From: Kiloniellales bacterium
GTDB lineage: Bacteria > Pseudomonadota > Alphaproteobacteria > Kiloniellales > JAKSDN01
Length of the DNA: 5,561 nucleotides
Direction: 5' to 3'
Assembly (NCBI GenBank): GCA_022360075.1
Contig: JAKSDN010000367.1
Coordinates: forward strand, 1 to 5,561
Shown here: one piece after another, positions 4,974 to 5,561 of the stretch
Position numbering within the stretch: the first letter of the stretch is position 1
Layout of the letters: every line of letters begins with the position of its first letter
Notes under the pieces: model-generated
What the model was told of the DNA's origin: nothing
Database searches by the model: none
The model's input: only the letters and a program-made list of their open reading frames with translations
Made by a program: the position numbers and the translations under genes

Positions 4974-5561
4974 TCAGTCGACCGACTGCGCGAGGATCAT
5001 GCTGATCTCGCAGAGCGACCGGCCGCTCTCTTCGGCCCAGGCATTGAAGGCCTCCTGCATGCGGGCGCGGGCGCGCTTGCCCTTGGGCGGGCTGTCGAGC
5101 GCGCCCCAATGGACCAGGGCACGCGCCACGTCGTCGGTCGGCACGAAGCTGTCCTTGCCGGCCATGCGCAGGAAGGTCGGCGCCGAGTTGCCGCCCAACT
5201 GCTTGAAGCGCTTGGCCAGATCGTCCCACAGGCCAACGATCTCGCTCTCCGGCCAGTCGGCGAGGTAGGCACCGAAGCTGCCTTGCTCCTCCGCGAGCAC
5301 GCAGAATGCCGCGGCGTTGTCGCGCACGGCGCGCATCTTGCCGCCATGGCGGATCAGCCGCCGGTCGCTCAGCAGGCCCTCGATCGCCTCGTCGCTCATG
5401 GCGCGCACCCGCCGCGGCTCGAAGCCCTGGAAGACTTCCTCGAAGGCCGGCCACTCGGCGTCGACCAGGCTGTGCTTGAGCCCGGCGCGGAAGATCCTGA
5501 GCGACATCAGCGAGAGATAGCGATCGTCCGAGACGGCGCGCAGCGCCTCGGCCGTCTTCGG
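4974..5561 (-). CDS. Tag-like DNA-3-methyladenine glycosylase I homologue (N-terminus outside window)
   Basis: This is a HhH-GPD superfamily protein related to Tag, which removes 3-methyladenine from DNA in base excision repair. The frame is open to the window edge, giving at least 195 residues: 18 residues (PKTAEALRAVSDDRYLSL) precede the first in-frame ATG at 5507 and fit the family, so the true start is further right. Conserved stretches align with E. coli Tag without gaps: AGLKHS... (from 26), WPAFEEVFQGFEP, and LIRHGGKMRAVRDNAAAF (around 87-104), the counterpart of Tag's IIRHRGKIQAI. Two features differ from E. coli Tag. No Cys/His zinc-snap residues are evident at the C-terminus, which ends EISMILAQSVD. 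The positions of Tag Glu38 and Trp46, which contact the damaged base, hold Arg and His. It may therefore be a divergent branch with altered specificity. It converges on the DUF1971 gene with 6 bp between stops. Confidence 0.8.
   Translation of the reverse strand, partial: PKTAEALRAVSDDRYLSLMSLRIFRAGLKHSLVDAEWPAFEEVFQGFEPRRVRAMSDEAIEGLLSDRRLIRHGGKMRAVRDNAAAFCVLAEEQGSFGAYLADWPESEIVGLWDDLAKRFKQLGGNSAPTFLRMAGKDSFVPTDDVARALVHWGALDSPPKGKRARARMQEAFNAWAEESGRSLCEISMILAQSVD

Overview
The window is GC-rich, and its tightly packed genes use GC-ending codons almost throughout. The AT-rich exceptions are short intergenic gaps. Gene content suggests an alphaproteobacterium: a DctP-DctQ-DctM TRAP importer with its own GntR regulator, an NsrR of the ECFD...NTCPI type, and a Tag-like glycosylase that lacks the usual zinc cysteines. 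This placement is an inference from protein style; no rRNA or other marker is present.

Layout. Positions 1-2709 (minus strand) hold one apparent operon read right to left: a GntR/HutC-type regulator, the periplasmic solute-binding protein dctP, the small membrane subunit dctQ, and the start of the large permease dctM, which runs off the left edge. A stable RNA hairpin follows the dctP stop codon, as is common where a binding protein must be made in excess over its membrane partners. A 60-bp divergent control region (2710-2769) carries a perfect 18-bp palindrome, the obvious candidate operator for the GntR protein. Reading right from it is a TIM-barrel hydrolase of the 2-pyrone-4,6-dicarboxylate lactonase-like (amidohydrolase 2) family. 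Importer, regulator and hydrolase together look like a substrate-inducible uptake and ring-opening module for an organic acid or lactone whose identity cannot be read from the sequence.

Positions 3649-4967 form a second module for nitric oxide. An NsrR-type Rrf2 iron-sulfur repressor (minus) is divergent from a group III truncated haemoglobin followed one base later by a DUF1971 (YeaR-like, cupin-fold) protein (plus). The 103-bp gap between them holds an NsrR-box-like inverted repeat lying over a good sigma-70-type promoter for the globin. Sensor, operator, promoter and two putative effectors are therefore all visible. The hydrolase and nsrR genes converge and overlap by 12 bp.

At the right edge (4974-5561, minus) is a Tag-like HhH-GPD DNA glycosylase homologue whose N-terminus lies outside the window. 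It converges on the DUF1971 gene with only 6 bp between stop codons.

No tRNA, rRNA, CRISPR array, insertion sequence or attachment site was seen. The families are known ones. The points of most interest are the compact NO module (globin plus DUF1971), the divergent palindrome with an apparently leaderless hydrolase message, and substituted pocket residues in DctP and the Tag-like protein.
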